The notes under the pieces were generated by a model that saw nothing but the letters and a program-made list of their open reading frames with translations, made no database searches and was not told the DNA's origin. From Puniceicoccaceae bacterium (GTDB lineage: Bacteria; Verrucomicrobiota; Verrucomicrobiia; Opitutales; Coraliomargaritaceae): 33,544 bases of DNA. The stretch covers positions 1-33,544 of the forward strand of contig REBV01000190.1 in assembly GCA_007692545.1 (NCBI GenBank), written 5' to 3'. The position numbers and the translations under genes are program-made. This document shows positions 17,965 through 27,220 of this stretch, in pieces. The stretch's first letter is position 1. Each line of letters opens with the position of its first letter.

Positions 17965-19353
17965 ATGAGTCTTACAAGTCGATTGAAAACCTGCCTCCTC
18001 TTCTGTCTGCTTGCTCTGCTGCCAGGCATCGCCCTCGCCGGGGAAGCCACGGCAGATAGCGCCATCTACTTGAGCCAGAATACCGGCGATATCCTCTGGT
18101 ATCTGGTGGCGGCGGTTCTGGTCTTCTTCATGCAAGCCGGCTTCGCCCTACTGGAAACAGGCCTGACCCGCGCGAAGAACGCCTGCAACATCATGATGAA
18201 AAACATGCTGGACTTCAGCTTCGGGGTCGTGGCTTTCACCATTGTGGGCTACTCGATCATGTATGGCAGTAGCATCGGCGGGTTCTTCGGCTGGGACAGC
18301 GGGTTCTTCGTCATGGGCGACGCACTTATGGTTGGCGACGACCTGGCCGCCACCAACCTGGTCGCGGCCGAATGGCTCTTCCAAGTCGTGTTCGCCGCGA
18401 CGGCCGCGACCATCGCCGCCGGGGTGATGGCTGAGCGGACGAAATTCAAAGCCTATATTATTTACTCGGTGGCGATCACGGCCTTGATCTACCCTATCGT
18501 CGGTCACTGGATCTGGGCCGATGGCTGGTTGGCCAATATGGGCATGCGTGACTTTGCCGGTTCCACCGTGGTGCACTCGGTCGGCGCCTGGGCCGGCCTG
18601 GCCGGAGCCATCGTGCTGGGTGCACGCAAAGGGAAGTTTGATTCCGAAGGCCGCCCGCTACCGATCCCCGGTCACAACATGCCGCTCGCCACACTTGGCT
18701 GCTTTATTCTGATCCTGGGTTGGTTTGGCTTCAATGCCGGTTCCACACTTGGAGCGGTCGACGACATGGCCTACGTCGCCATGCTTACGATGTTGGCTGC
18801 AGCTACGGGCTGTATCGGCGCCAGCATGACGACCTGGGTGAAGTTTGGCAAACCCGACCTCTCGATGACCTTAAACGGAGCACTCGCCGGGCTGGTCAGC
18901 ATCACAGCCTGCTGCGGCAGTGTCAGTATTATCGGGGCCATGGCTATCGGCCTCCTCGGTGGTATCATCGCCGTGTTCGCCGTACTTTTCTTCGAGCAAA
19001 AGCTACGCGTGGACGACCCTGTCGGTGCCGTCAGTGTGCACGGCATTTGCGGCGTCTGGGGCACGCTGGCCGTTGGGCTCTTTGGCAGCACTGCGATCGA
19101 CCCCGGCCTGCTGTCTGATGGCCTCCTCTATGGCGGCACCGCTCAAATTGGGGTGCAAGCCCTGGGCGTTGCAGCGGTCTTTGCCTTCGTCTTCCCCGTA
19201 TCTCTGATCCTTTTCAAAATGATAAAGGCCATCACAGGACTACGCGTCAGCGAAGAAGAAGAATTACAAGGTCTGGATATCTCAGAGCACGGCAATGAAG
19301 CCTATGCTGACTTCCAGGTCTATGCTGACCTGCCGGAAGAAGAGCTGAGCTAG
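17965..19353 (+). CDS. amt: Ammonium transporter
   Basis: 462-aa ORF with signal peptide; 'WYLVAAVLVFFMQAGFALLETGLTRAKNACNIMMKNMLDF', 'DFAGSTVVHSVGAWAGLAGAIVLGARKGKF', 'VHGICGVWGTLAVGLF'. Confidence 0.96.
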   Translation: MSLTSRLKTCLLFCLLALLPGIALAGEATADSAIYLSQNTGDILWYLVAAVLVFFMQAGFALLETGLTRAKNACNIMMKNMLDFSFGVVAFTIVGYSIMYGSSIGGFFGWDSGFFVMGDALMVGDDLAATNLVAAEWLFQVVFAATAATIAAGVMAERTKFKAYIIYSVAITALIYPIVGHWIWADGWLANMGMRDFAGSTVVHSVGAWAGLAGAIVLGARKGKFDSEGRPLPIPGHNMPLATLGCFILILGWFGFNAGSTLGAVDDMAYVAMLTMLAAATGCIGASMTTWVKFGKPDLSMTLNGALAGLVSITACCGSVSIIGAMAIGLLGGIIAVFAVLFFEQKLRVDDPVGAVSVHGICGVWGTLAVGLFGSTAIDPGLLSDGLLYGGTAQIGVQALGVAAVFAFVFPVSLILFKMIKAITGLRVSEEEELQGLDISEHGNEAYADFQVYADLPEEELS

Positions 19354-19456
19354 TGAAGCTCCACTAGATCGAATGGCACTTAGTTAAGGGTCTTGATCGA
19401 GGCTCGGCAAATAAAAGTAGCTGCAGTTTAGACAGGTGTAGCGAGCTTCGAACAGC

Positions 19457-19804
19457 CACGGGCGGTATGACCCGATTAACGGCACCTCACAGCTCGATGC
19501 CGTGCGTATGCTCAACGAAGACCCGGATACCGATGCGATCATCATGATCGGTGAAATCGGTGGTAACGCCGAAGAACTCGCCTGCGCCTACATCAAGGAG
19601 CACGTCAAGAAACCGGTGGCTGGTTTTATCGCTGGAGCGTCTGCCCCGAAGGGCCGCACCATGGGCCACGCCGGCGCCATCGTCTCCGCCTGCGGAGCGG
19701 GCACTACCGAAGCCAAGTTCGCCGCCATGGAGGCTGCCGGTGTATCCATCGCCCGCAACCCTTCGGAAATCGCAGACGCCCTGCTTCGTATTTATAAGGG
19801 TTAG
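19457..19804 (+). pseudogene. sucD: 5'-truncated succinyl-CoA ligase alpha subunit remnant (C-terminal third)
   Basis: Frame reads [76 protein letters not shown]...; in-frame TAG at 19439-19441 and no N-terminal CoA-binding domain. Confidence 0.85.
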
Positions 19805-19900
19805 CCGGTGCGCATTGGCGCTGACTAAAACTCCTAATCAATACGGAGTGCGGGTGCCTCGCCACTGCGTAGCCCGTAGTGCGTGGACTGCTCCCGCCAT

Positions 19901-20923
19901 TCACCCAAAAACCGCCCGCCGCAGCTTGTTGACCACCGCCAAATCACCCCAGGCTGCCCCCCGCGCCGTTTTGCCCTCAGCTGGTCGACACCCACGCCCC
20001 GCCTCCCACTGCGCCGCATAGCGCCGCACAAAATCGGCGGACCCAAGAACCACTCCATCCGTAAAATACCGCACCCGGCACCGCAACACCACGGATAGCG
20101 GCAACTCCCCCTTCTGCTCATTCAGCACCTTCTCCGCCGCCTTGCGGTCAATCAGCTTCCCTTTATGTGTCCAAGGCGATGCCCCCTTGCCAAAAATCAA
20201 ACTCCGGTGCGCCGACAGAGCCGACTTCAGGCTCGCCGCCTCCCCTCGCCGCTTCGAACCATTCGCGTAAGTCGACCAAATCACCTCCAGCCCCCGCTGC
20301 GCCTTCTGATTGCCCGCCACCGCTTCCGCGTAGCCGCACCAGCGGTAGTCCTTCGGGTCTTCCACCAGCCCCGCACGCACCGGATTCAAATCGATATAAG
20401 CCGCCATGGTTTGCAAAGGATTGCCTTCGCCCTGCACCAACACACTCTTAAACCGGTCCATCCACAAAGTCCCCAGCCGATTGTTATGATTGCGATTATA
20501 CCAGATGGAAAAGCGCTGCTTCAGCGTCTTCATAAATTCAGAAAGGTCATGCATCCGCGCCAGCAATTGCGCTCGGACCTTCTCAGCATCCTCCGTCCCC
20601 TCACGCAGAGCCGTTTCCAAGCGGGCAAACGAAGCCGTCTGATATTTCGTCGGCTTCGGGTAGAGCACCTTAAAGCGCCGCAGCAGTTCCGCATCCGAAA
20701 CAGCCCGATCCTTCTCCGGCACCCGCACCAAAACATGAAAGTGGTTCGTCATTATGGAGTAAGTCAGCACCTCCACCCCACAAAAGTCCGCCACCTGCCA
20801 AAGCATCCTACGAAGCACTTCCTTCTCACGCTTCCCCAACAGCATCTCTCCACCCACCACGCGACTCATTGCATGGTGGATAACTGCCGACTCGGCACAT
20901 TTCATTCTGCGTATACGTCTCAT
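19901..20923 (-). CDS. REP-associated tyrosine transposase (Y1_Tnp/IS200-like), long form
   Basis: 'VEVLTYSIMTNHFHVLVRVPE' HUH motif and 'MAAYIDLNPVRAGLVEDPKDYRWCGYAEA'. Confidence 0.88.
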   Translation of the reverse strand: MRRIRRMKCAESAVIHHAMSRVVGGEMLLGKREKEVLRRMLWQVADFCGVEVLTYSIMTNHFHVLVRVPEKDRAVSDAELLRRFKVLYPKPTKYQTASFARLETALREGTEDAEKVRAQLLARMHDLSEFMKTLKQRFSIWYNRNHNNRLGTLWMDRFKSVLVQGEGNPLQTMAAYIDLNPVRAGLVEDPKDYRWCGYAEAVAGNQKAQRGLEVIWSTYANGSKRRGEAASLKSALSAHRSLIFGKGASPWTHKGKLIDRKAAEKVLNEQKGELPLSVVLRCRVRYFTDGVVLGSADFVRRYAAQWEAGRGCRPAEGKTARGAAWGDLAVVNKLRRAVFG

Positions 20924-20994
20924 ATTGAATTTCCACTAATTAACCCCATCATTCAGCGAGCTAAACTCAAGTCAAGCCTCATCTGTTATTATCA

Positions 20995-21026
20995 GGCTAT
21001 AAAATTTACTGGCTATAAAATTTACT
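20995..21026. repeat. Perfect 16-bp tandem duplication GGCTATAAAATTTACT x2
   Basis: 20995-21010 and 21011-21026 are identical. Confidence 0.95.
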
Positions 21027-21039
21027 CCCTGAGGTAAAA

Positions 21040-21097
21040 GTAGCTCACGCTTCCAGCGTGTCGCGGAGTTGTTAGACACGCTGGAAGCGTGCACTAC
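21040..21097. repeat. REPIN A: GTAGCTCACGCTTCCAGCGTGT ... ACACGCTGGAAGCGTGCACTAC
   Basis: Left unit 21040-21061, right inverted unit 21076-21097. Confidence 0.9.
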
Positions 21098-21440
21098 TTT
21101 GGGCTAATCAACGACGACGAAATCAAAGGGGTCATTCCGTATGTTTCGATATTTTTGGGGGCGGGCAGCAAAATCGGGTCATGCCGGAATGGCGCTAACT
21201 TAAGAATAAATCGCGAAGTTAGGGCTGACTGGGATGGTTTGCTTCAGCTACCCTTTAAAGGTTTTAGTTACTGAAGTTCCGACACTTACTACCAATCGGC
21301 AGCTAAAGCAGCCGTTCCCAGTATAAGTCCCAAACAGCCTAAGTGAGCACCATTCGGGTCTGCCCAATGTTTGCTTCGCCTCAGATTCACTTTGCTCCCC
21401 AACCCGGCGGCGGGAATCAGAAGCCTCTCCTGAGGTAAAA

Positions 21441-21498
21441 GTAGCTCACACTTCCAGCGTGTCGCGGAGTTATTGAACACGCTGGAAGCGTGCACTAC
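21441..21498. repeat. REPIN B, near-identical to REPIN A
   Basis: Left unit 21441-21462 (one substitution, CACACTTCC), right unit 21477-21498. Confidence 0.9.
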
Positions 21499-21659
21499 TT
21501 TGGGGAAAGAAAAGATTGAGCGAAAACAGTCTTCCAAAACCATTTTACTGGATACGGCCATCGCAAGAAGGCGAAGCGGGCCAATGGGGAATATAAACAT
21601 TCACGAAAGGCTCTCGCCCCACCGCAAAGCCCTGCGGCGAATCTCCGACCCCCATCCCC

Positions 21660-21857
21660 TTACCGGGGGAGATGACGATCGATCTCGTTGAGCACACTTA
21701 TGCAGTGAGTCAGATCTTCGTTTTCAGGCAACCAGGGCAGGTTGTCCATGAACTCTTCTTCACGGGTGATCATGGCTTCGACGAAACGCCTGCCCGCCCC
21801 GGTCAAAGCGACCAACGAGGATCGTTTGTGCCCGGGGTTGGGCCGGAGGTCTATTGA
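21660..21857 (-). pseudogene. C-terminal remnant of a MarR-family regulator
   Basis: 'SIDLRPNPGHKRSSLVALTGAGRRFVEAMITREEEFMDNLPWLPENEDLTHCISVLNEIDRHLPR*' resembles the MarR wing and C-terminal helices; no helix-turn-helix upstream. Confidence 0.5.
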
Positions 21858-21871
21858 CAACTCTATTGTCA
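21855..21871. promoter_or_regulatory. Palindrome TGACAA-CTCTA-TTGTCA, candidate MarR-type operator upstream of the acyltransferase/ligase gene
   Basis: Perfect 6-bp arms with 5-bp spacer, 30 bp upstream of ATG 21901. Confidence 0.35.
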
Positions 21872-21900
21872 TCATAAAAGTCGCGAAAACCACACAACTC

Positions 21901-24900
21901 ATGACAACTAATATCCGACTTCCAAAGACCTTCTGGTGGCATAATTTCGCGCAGTTCGGCGGTGCCTTAAACGACAACCTCTTCAAGCTTCTGATGATTT
22001 ATGCGCTCATCAGTTGGCAGGGCCCGGAGGCGGCGGCCGGGGTCCTGGCCACGGTGGGGATGACCTTCGCGCTGCCTTTTCTCCTCTTCCTGCCGGTGGC
22101 CGGTGGTCTGGCTGACTACTTTAGCAAACAGCGGCTGATCCGTGTGCTCAAGGTGGCGGAGCTGGCAATCATGAGCTTTGGCATTGTCGGCTTCTTCCAG
22201 CAGAGCAGTGGCATGCTCTACATCACAATGTTTTTGATGGCGACCCAGAGTGCCTTCTTTGGTCCCTGCAAATATGGCATCCTGCCCGAGCAAGTGGGTA
22301 ACGAGCGTCTTTCCCGCGCCAACGGTTCCATTCAGCTCTTCACCTTCCTGGCCATCATCGCCGGCACCATGCTGGCGCCGGAGCTGAGCCTCTTACTTGA
22401 GCAAAATTACGGTCAGGCCGCCTGCGTCAGCCTGATCATTTCGGGTCTCGGCATCGCCGCCGCCTTTCGCATCGCGCCCACTCCCAGTTACCGCGCCACC
22501 ACCCGACTACAGCTGAATGGCTTCAAAAATCTGGCTTCTGCCTTCAGGTTCATCCGCAAGGACGGCTTTCTTATTCTGACGATCTGTGCCCTGGGGCTTT
22601 TCGGTCTGATCGGTGCGTTTATTCAGCTCAACCTGATCGACTACGGCTACCAACACCTCGACCTACTGCACGAGCAAGCCACCCGGCTGTTTCTGCTAGC
22701 TGCTCTCGGCATTGGGGCGGGGGCCAGCCTGGCTGGTTGGTTTAGCGGGCGCTCGATCGAATTTGGCATCGTGCCAGTGGGGGCCGCCTTGATGACGCTG
22801 GGCATGGGGGGTCTGGCTTGGATCGATGCCGGCAACATCCCGGCCGCCTCGCTCTACGTGGCAGTGCTCGGCCTCGGAGCGGGTCTGTTCGTCGTGCCAC
22901 TGGAAGCCTTTCTGCAATTCCGCAGCCCGTCGAAACAGCTTGGTGCGATCCAGGCCGCCGGCTCCTTTTGCAGTTGGATGGGCATCCTGCTGGCCAGCGG
23001 CCTACTCTTTCTGTTTTCCGCTGTGCTCGATCTGTCGGCCCGGCATGGCTTCATGATTATAGCACTGCTGCTCGCGGTGCTGACGCTGCTGAGCCTGCGC
23101 GTGCTACCCGACTTTTTCGCCAAGTTTGTGGTGATGCTCGTCACCCGGGCTTGTTACCGTTTGCGCGTGCGGGGCCTGGAAAACATCCCGACAGATGGAG
23201 GTGGCCTGCTGGTGAGCAATCATGTCAGTCTGATGGATGCGGTCCTGATCGCCGCCTCCATGCAACGCCGCCCCCGGATGCTGATGTCACGGGACTTCTA
23301 CGAAAAATCGTCCTGGCTAATACGCAAGTGCTGCTACCTCGCCAATGTGATCCTCATCCACAGTGGCGACAACCCGAAGAAGCTCATCCGCTCCCTCCAA
23401 TCTGCCCGCGAAGCGATGGACGCCGGCTTCCTGGTTTGCATTTTTGCTGAGGGTGCCCTCAGCCGTAGCGGCATGATGCGCCCCTTCCGTCCCGGGCTGG
23501 AGCGGATCGTCAAAAACAGCAGCTACCCGATCATTCCGATCTACATCGGCGGCGCCTGGGGCAGCCTCGCCAGCTACCGCAACGGGATGCCCCGCATCCG
23601 TCCACTCAGGGAGCTCCGCTACCCCGTCTCCGTCGATTTTGGAACGGCCCTACCCACCGAGAGCTCAGTCTTCCAAGTGCAACAAGCGGTGACCGAACTC
23701 TCCGTCCAAGCCTTCGACGCCCTCAAGGCGGGACGGGAGAGCCTGGGGCGGGCTTGGGTGCGTTCTGCCCGCTGCCACTGGAGCCATCTCGCCATTACCG
23801 ATTCCACCAGCAAGAACCTGAGCTTTGGCGAGGCCTTGATCGCCTCGCGCCTGCTGCAAAAAATACTCCGTCAGAGCATCGATCCGGCGGAGAAGCACAT
23901 TGGCGTCCTCCTCCCCACCGGTGCCGCCGCCATGCTCACCAACCTCGCCCTCTGCCTCGACCGGCGGGTGGCCATCAATCTGAATCATACCACGCCCAGC
24001 GAAATCTTCCAAGCCGCCCTCAGAATCGCGGAAATAAAGACCGTCGTCACCGCCCGGGCCTTTACCGAAAAGTTCCCCGAGATTCCACTGCCGCCCCAGG
24101 TGCTGTATCTGGAAGATCTGCTGGTCCGACCAACTGGACTGGACGCACTCAAGCAATGGGCAGTGGCCAAATTTGCTCCTGTCTCAGTACTGTATCCAGA
24201 TTATGGATTCGTGGCAGACGACCTTGCCACGGTTTTATTTTCCTCCGGATCCACCGCTGAGCCCAAGGGCGTCATGCTCAGCCACCACAACCTGCTCTCC
24301 AACATCGAGTCCTTTCGTAGCGTCCTCTCCCCTCACCGGGACGATGTCATGCTGGCCACGCTGCCGCTCTTTCATTCGTTCGGCTACACGGCCACTTTCT
24401 GGTTTCCGCTGCTCTCCGGCATGACCACCGCCTGCCACACCAACCCCCTCGAGCCCCAGCCAATCGGTGCCCTCGCCGCCCGCACCCGGGCCACCATTCT
24501 TTTAACCACCCCCAGTTTCCTGCTCGCCTATGCCCGCAAGATTCAGCCTGAGCAATTTGCCAAGCTGCGCTACGTCTTCGCCGGCGCCGAGAAGCTCCAG
24601 CCACGCGTCGCCGATCTTTTTGCCAAACGCTTCGGCGTGCGACCACTCGAGGGCTATGGTGCCACTGAGCTCTCCCCCGTGTGCGCACTCAGCCTGCCCG
24701 ACATCGAAGTGGGCGACCTGGCCGAAGCCGGCAGCCGCCCCGACCGCCTCGGCCGGGTCCTGCCGGGCATGGCGATCCGTATCAAAGACCCCGAAACCGG
24801 CAAAATCCTCTCCGCAGGAGACGAGGGCCTGATCGAGATTAAGGGGCCGAATGTCATGCTTGGCTACCTCGGGCGCGAGGAACTGACCAAGGAAGTGCTG

Positions 24901-25290
24901 CAGGACGGCTGGTATGCCACTGGCGACATCGGCCACATGGACAGCGACGGCTTTTTTGCGATCACCGACCGACTCTCCCGTTTCAGTAAAATCGGCGGAG
25001 AGATGGTTTCCCATGGTGCCGTCGAACAGGCGCTGCAACAATCCCTCGGCCTGGGGCCCACGGACCTGGCCGTGGTGGCCGTGCCCGACCCTCAAAAAGG
25101 CGAGCGCCTCTGCGTCCTGCACAAGACCCTGCCGATCGACAAAAGCACCCTCCCCGAGCACCTGGGAGCACTCCCCATATCCAACCTCTGGAAGCCCAAA
25201 CCCGGCAACTGGATCGAAGTCGATGAACTCCCCTACTTGGCCAGCGGCAAAGCCGACTTTCGCGCGATGAAGGACCTGGCGATAAAGTAG
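21901..25290 (+). CDS. aas: Tripartite MFS (LplT-like) / PlsC acyltransferase / acyl-ACP synthetase (Aas-like); ORF opens at 21742
   Basis: 'FWWHNFAQFGGALNDNLFKLLMIY' MFS; 'GGGLLVSNHVSLMDAVLIA' and 'FAEGALSRSG' PlsC; 'VLFSSGSTAEPKGVMLSHHNLLSNI' and 'DGWYATGDIGHMD' AMP-binding. Confidence 0.93.
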   Translation: MTTNIRLPKTFWWHNFAQFGGALNDNLFKLLMIYALISWQGPEAAAGVLATVGMTFALPFLLFLPVAGGLADYFSKQRLIRVLKVAELAIMSFGIVGFFQQSSGMLYITMFLMATQSAFFGPCKYGILPEQVGNERLSRANGSIQLFTFLAIIAGTMLAPELSLLLEQNYGQAACVSLIISGLGIAAAFRIAPTPSYRATTRLQLNGFKNLASAFRFIRKDGFLILTICALGLFGLIGAFIQLNLIDYGYQHLDLLHEQATRLFLLAALGIGAGASLAGWFSGRSIEFGIVPVGAALMTLGMGGLAWIDAGNIPAASLYVAVLGLGAGLFVVPLEAFLQFRSPSKQLGAIQAAGSFCSWMGILLASGLLFLFSAVLDLSARHGFMIIALLLAVLTLLSLRVLPDFFAKFVVMLVTRACYRLRVRGLENIPTDGGGLLVSNHVSLMDAVLIAASMQRRPRMLMSRDFYEKSSWLIRKCCYLANVILIHSGDNPKKLIRSLQSAREAMDAGFLVCIFAEGALSRSGMMRPFRPGLERIVKNSSYPIIPIYIGGAWGSLASYRNGMPRIRPLRELRYPVSVDFGTALPTESSVFQVQQAVTELSVQAFDALKAGRESLGRAWVRSARCHWSHLAITDSTSKNLSFGEALIASRLLQKILRQSIDPAEKHIGVLLPTGAAAMLTNLALCLDRRVAINLNHTTPSEIFQAALRIAEIKTVVTARAFTEKFPEIPLPPQVLYLEDLLVRPTGLDALKQWAVAKFAPVSVLYPDYGFVADDLATVLFSSGSTAEPKGVMLSHHNLLSNIESFRSVLSPHRDDVMLATLPLFHSFGYTATFWFPLLSGMTTACHTNPLEPQPIGALAARTRATILLTTPSFLLAYARKIQPEQFAKLRYVFAGAEKLQPRVADLFAKRFGVRPLEGYGATELSPVCALSLPDIEVGDLAEAGSRPDRLGRVLPGMAIRIKDPETGKILSAGDEGLIEIKGPNVMLGYLGREELTKEVLQDGWYATGDIGHMDSDGFFAITDRLSRFSKIGGEMVSHGAVEQALQQSLGLGPTDLAVVAVPDPQKGERLCVLHKTLPIDKSTLPEHLGALPISNLWKPKPGNWIEVDELPYLASGKADFRAMKDLAIK

Positions 25291-25375
25291 CTCACGCTTC
25301 CAGCGTGTTTAACAATGTAGCTCACGCTTCCAGCGTGTCCCAACTCGCAATCGACACGCTGGAAGCGTGCACTAC
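25287..25375. repeat. REPIN C with two left units and one right unit
   Basis: Left units 25287-25308 and 25317-25338, right unit 25354-25375. Confidence 0.92.
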
Positions 25376-25458
25376 TTTTTTACTTTCGACAAAAAGTCCG
25401 GCCTACAAGGATGGAAAAACGACTTGTGCCACGGGGCAAAGGCTTTCAATTTTAAACC

Positions 25459-27036
25459 ATGCTTTTTCTTCTGCTGGGAGGTATTGGGTTATTCTTATTG
25501 GGCATGATTCTCCTGACGGATGGGTTGAAGTCCTTTGCCGGTGATTCTTTGCGCTTGGCTTTGTTGCGCTTTACCGGCCGTCCGGTGACGGCCTTTTGCT
25601 CGGGGGCAACCGTGACGGCGATGGTGCAGTCCTCCAGCGCCACCACCCTGGCCACGATTGGCTTTGTCAGTGCCGGGTTGATCACCTTCCCCCAAGCCAT
25701 TGGAGTGATCATCGGGGCGAGCCTTGGCACCACCAGCACAGGCTGGATTGTCTCCACCGTCGGGCTGAAATTCAGTGTCGGGATGCTGGCGCTGCCGCTG
25801 ACCGGGATCGGTGCCTTTATGCGCCTGCTGGGGCGTGGGCGCATGGCCTCGCTGGGACTGGCTCTGGCCGGGTTCGGTTTGATTTTCATTGGGATCGACA
25901 CCTTGCAGGAGGGCATGCGCGCGTTTTCTGAGAGGTTTGATCTGGGGCGGATCCCGGCCAGCGGGTTCTGGGGGCACTTGCTTTTGCTGCTGGTGGGCGC
26001 GGCGATGACCGTGGTGATGCAGAGTTCAAGTGCGGCCGTGGCCACTACCTTGGCCGCACTGCACACGGGGGCCATTGGTTTCGAGCAGGCTGCATCGCTG
26101 GTTATCGGTCAGGCGATCGGAACCACGGTGACCGCCATGCTGGCAGCGATCGGTGCCACCGTTGCCGCGAAACGAACGGCGGTGGCGCATGTGCTCTTCA
26201 ACCTGCTTACCGGATTGATCGCTTTGCTCCTGCTGCCATTCTTTCTCTGGATGATTGTGGGCTTGTCGGAACGGACGGGGACAGAGCCGGGAGCGGTTGC
26301 CTTGGCCGCATTCCATACCAGTTTCATTGCCTTGGGCGTGCTCATCTTTCTGCCTCTGGTAAAGCCCTTCTCCAGACTGGTCGAAAAGATCGTCCCAGAG
26401 CGAGGGTCGAGCCTGACACAGTATTTGGACGCCTCGCTCAACACCCTACCCTCAGTCGCATTGGAGGCGGTGCGAAATTGCTTGCGGGAGGTGTCGCTAC
26501 TGGAGTGTCGGCGCCTAATCCTGATCCTGCAGCATAAGGGGAGAGAACGCTGGGAGTCTGACCGGGTGATTACCGCAGATGCGGTCAATCGTGCCCGCAT
26601 CTTCCTCAGTCGGGTTCCCATGGCGCCGGGTGAAGAAGAGAGCAGCGGCCCCCGGGTCTCGCTCTTTCACCTGCTCGACCACATCGGCAGTTGGATGGCG
26701 CTGCAGATTCCGCTAACTCCCCGCCCCGATATCCAGCAGGACCCACTCTACCAAGAGTTGATAGGCAAGGTAATCGAAACCCTTCATCAGGGAGAGTCCG
26801 TGCTGGCGGAGAATGGGCGCGGCGAATCCGTAGCGGCGCTGCAAACGCTGGCGGAATCGGTCAAGGACCTGCGGCAAAATGCCCGACAAGAAATCCTGGA
26901 TGCGCTTTCCCGCAAGCAGCGGATTCCAGAGGCCAGCATGCAACTTCTCGATTATCTACGCATGCTGGACTCCGCCACCTATCACCTCAGCCGGATCGTG
27001 CATTACCTCAACCAAACCGAATTCAGTGAAAAATAA
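25459..27036 (+). CDS. Na/Pi cotransporter family protein with PhoU-like C-terminus
   Basis: 'GGIGLFLLGMILLTDGLKSFAGDSLR', two 'MVQSSSATT'/'VMQSSSAAV' repeats typical of Na/Pi cotransporters. Confidence 0.92.
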   Translation: MLFLLLGGIGLFLLGMILLTDGLKSFAGDSLRLALLRFTGRPVTAFCSGATVTAMVQSSSATTLATIGFVSAGLITFPQAIGVIIGASLGTTSTGWIVSTVGLKFSVGMLALPLTGIGAFMRLLGRGRMASLGLALAGFGLIFIGIDTLQEGMRAFSERFDLGRIPASGFWGHLLLLLVGAAMTVVMQSSSAAVATTLAALHTGAIGFEQAASLVIGQAIGTTVTAMLAAIGATVAAKRTAVAHVLFNLLTGLIALLLLPFFLWMIVGLSERTGTEPGAVALAAFHTSFIALGVLIFLPLVKPFSRLVEKIVPERGSSLTQYLDASLNTLPSVALEAVRNCLREVSLLECRRLILILQHKGRERWESDRVITADAVNRARIFLSRVPMAPGEEESSGPRVSLFHLLDHIGSWMALQIPLTPRPDIQQDPLYQELIGKVIETLHQGESVLAENGRGESVAALQTLAESVKDLRQNARQEILDALSRKQRIPEASMQLLDYLRMLDSATYHLSRIVHYLNQTEFSEK

Positions 27037-27055
27037 ATCACCCTCCCGAGCCAAA

Positions 27056-27142
27056 GTAGCTCACGCTTCCAGCGTGTTTAAGAATGAACTCACGCTTCCA
27101 GTATGTCCGACAACAATACGACACGCTGGAAGCGTGTGCTAC
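27056..27142. repeat. REPIN D with one full left unit, one GTAG-less left unit and one right unit
   Basis: Left unit 27056-27077; GTAG-less unit around 27085-27106; right unit 27121-27142 (ends GTGTGCTAC). Confidence 0.88.
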
Positions 27143-27220
27143 TTTATAAATGAAAATCTGAAGCGTAAAAAAACTCTACCTTGCCTCGACAACCTCCGGA
27201 TCTTATTTTCACAGCATTTC

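Noticed and set aside
20165-21037. 290-aa plus-strand ORF over the long RAYT gene
   Set aside because: Antisense to the HUH transposase frame; low-complexity H/P/R composition.
21089-21274. 61-aa ORF in the spacer between REPIN A and B
   Set aside because: Short, starts inside the repeat, no recognisable motif.
22818-23450. 210-aa ORF in another frame of the aas-like gene
   Set aside because: Alternative frame of a conserved MFS/PlsC coding region.
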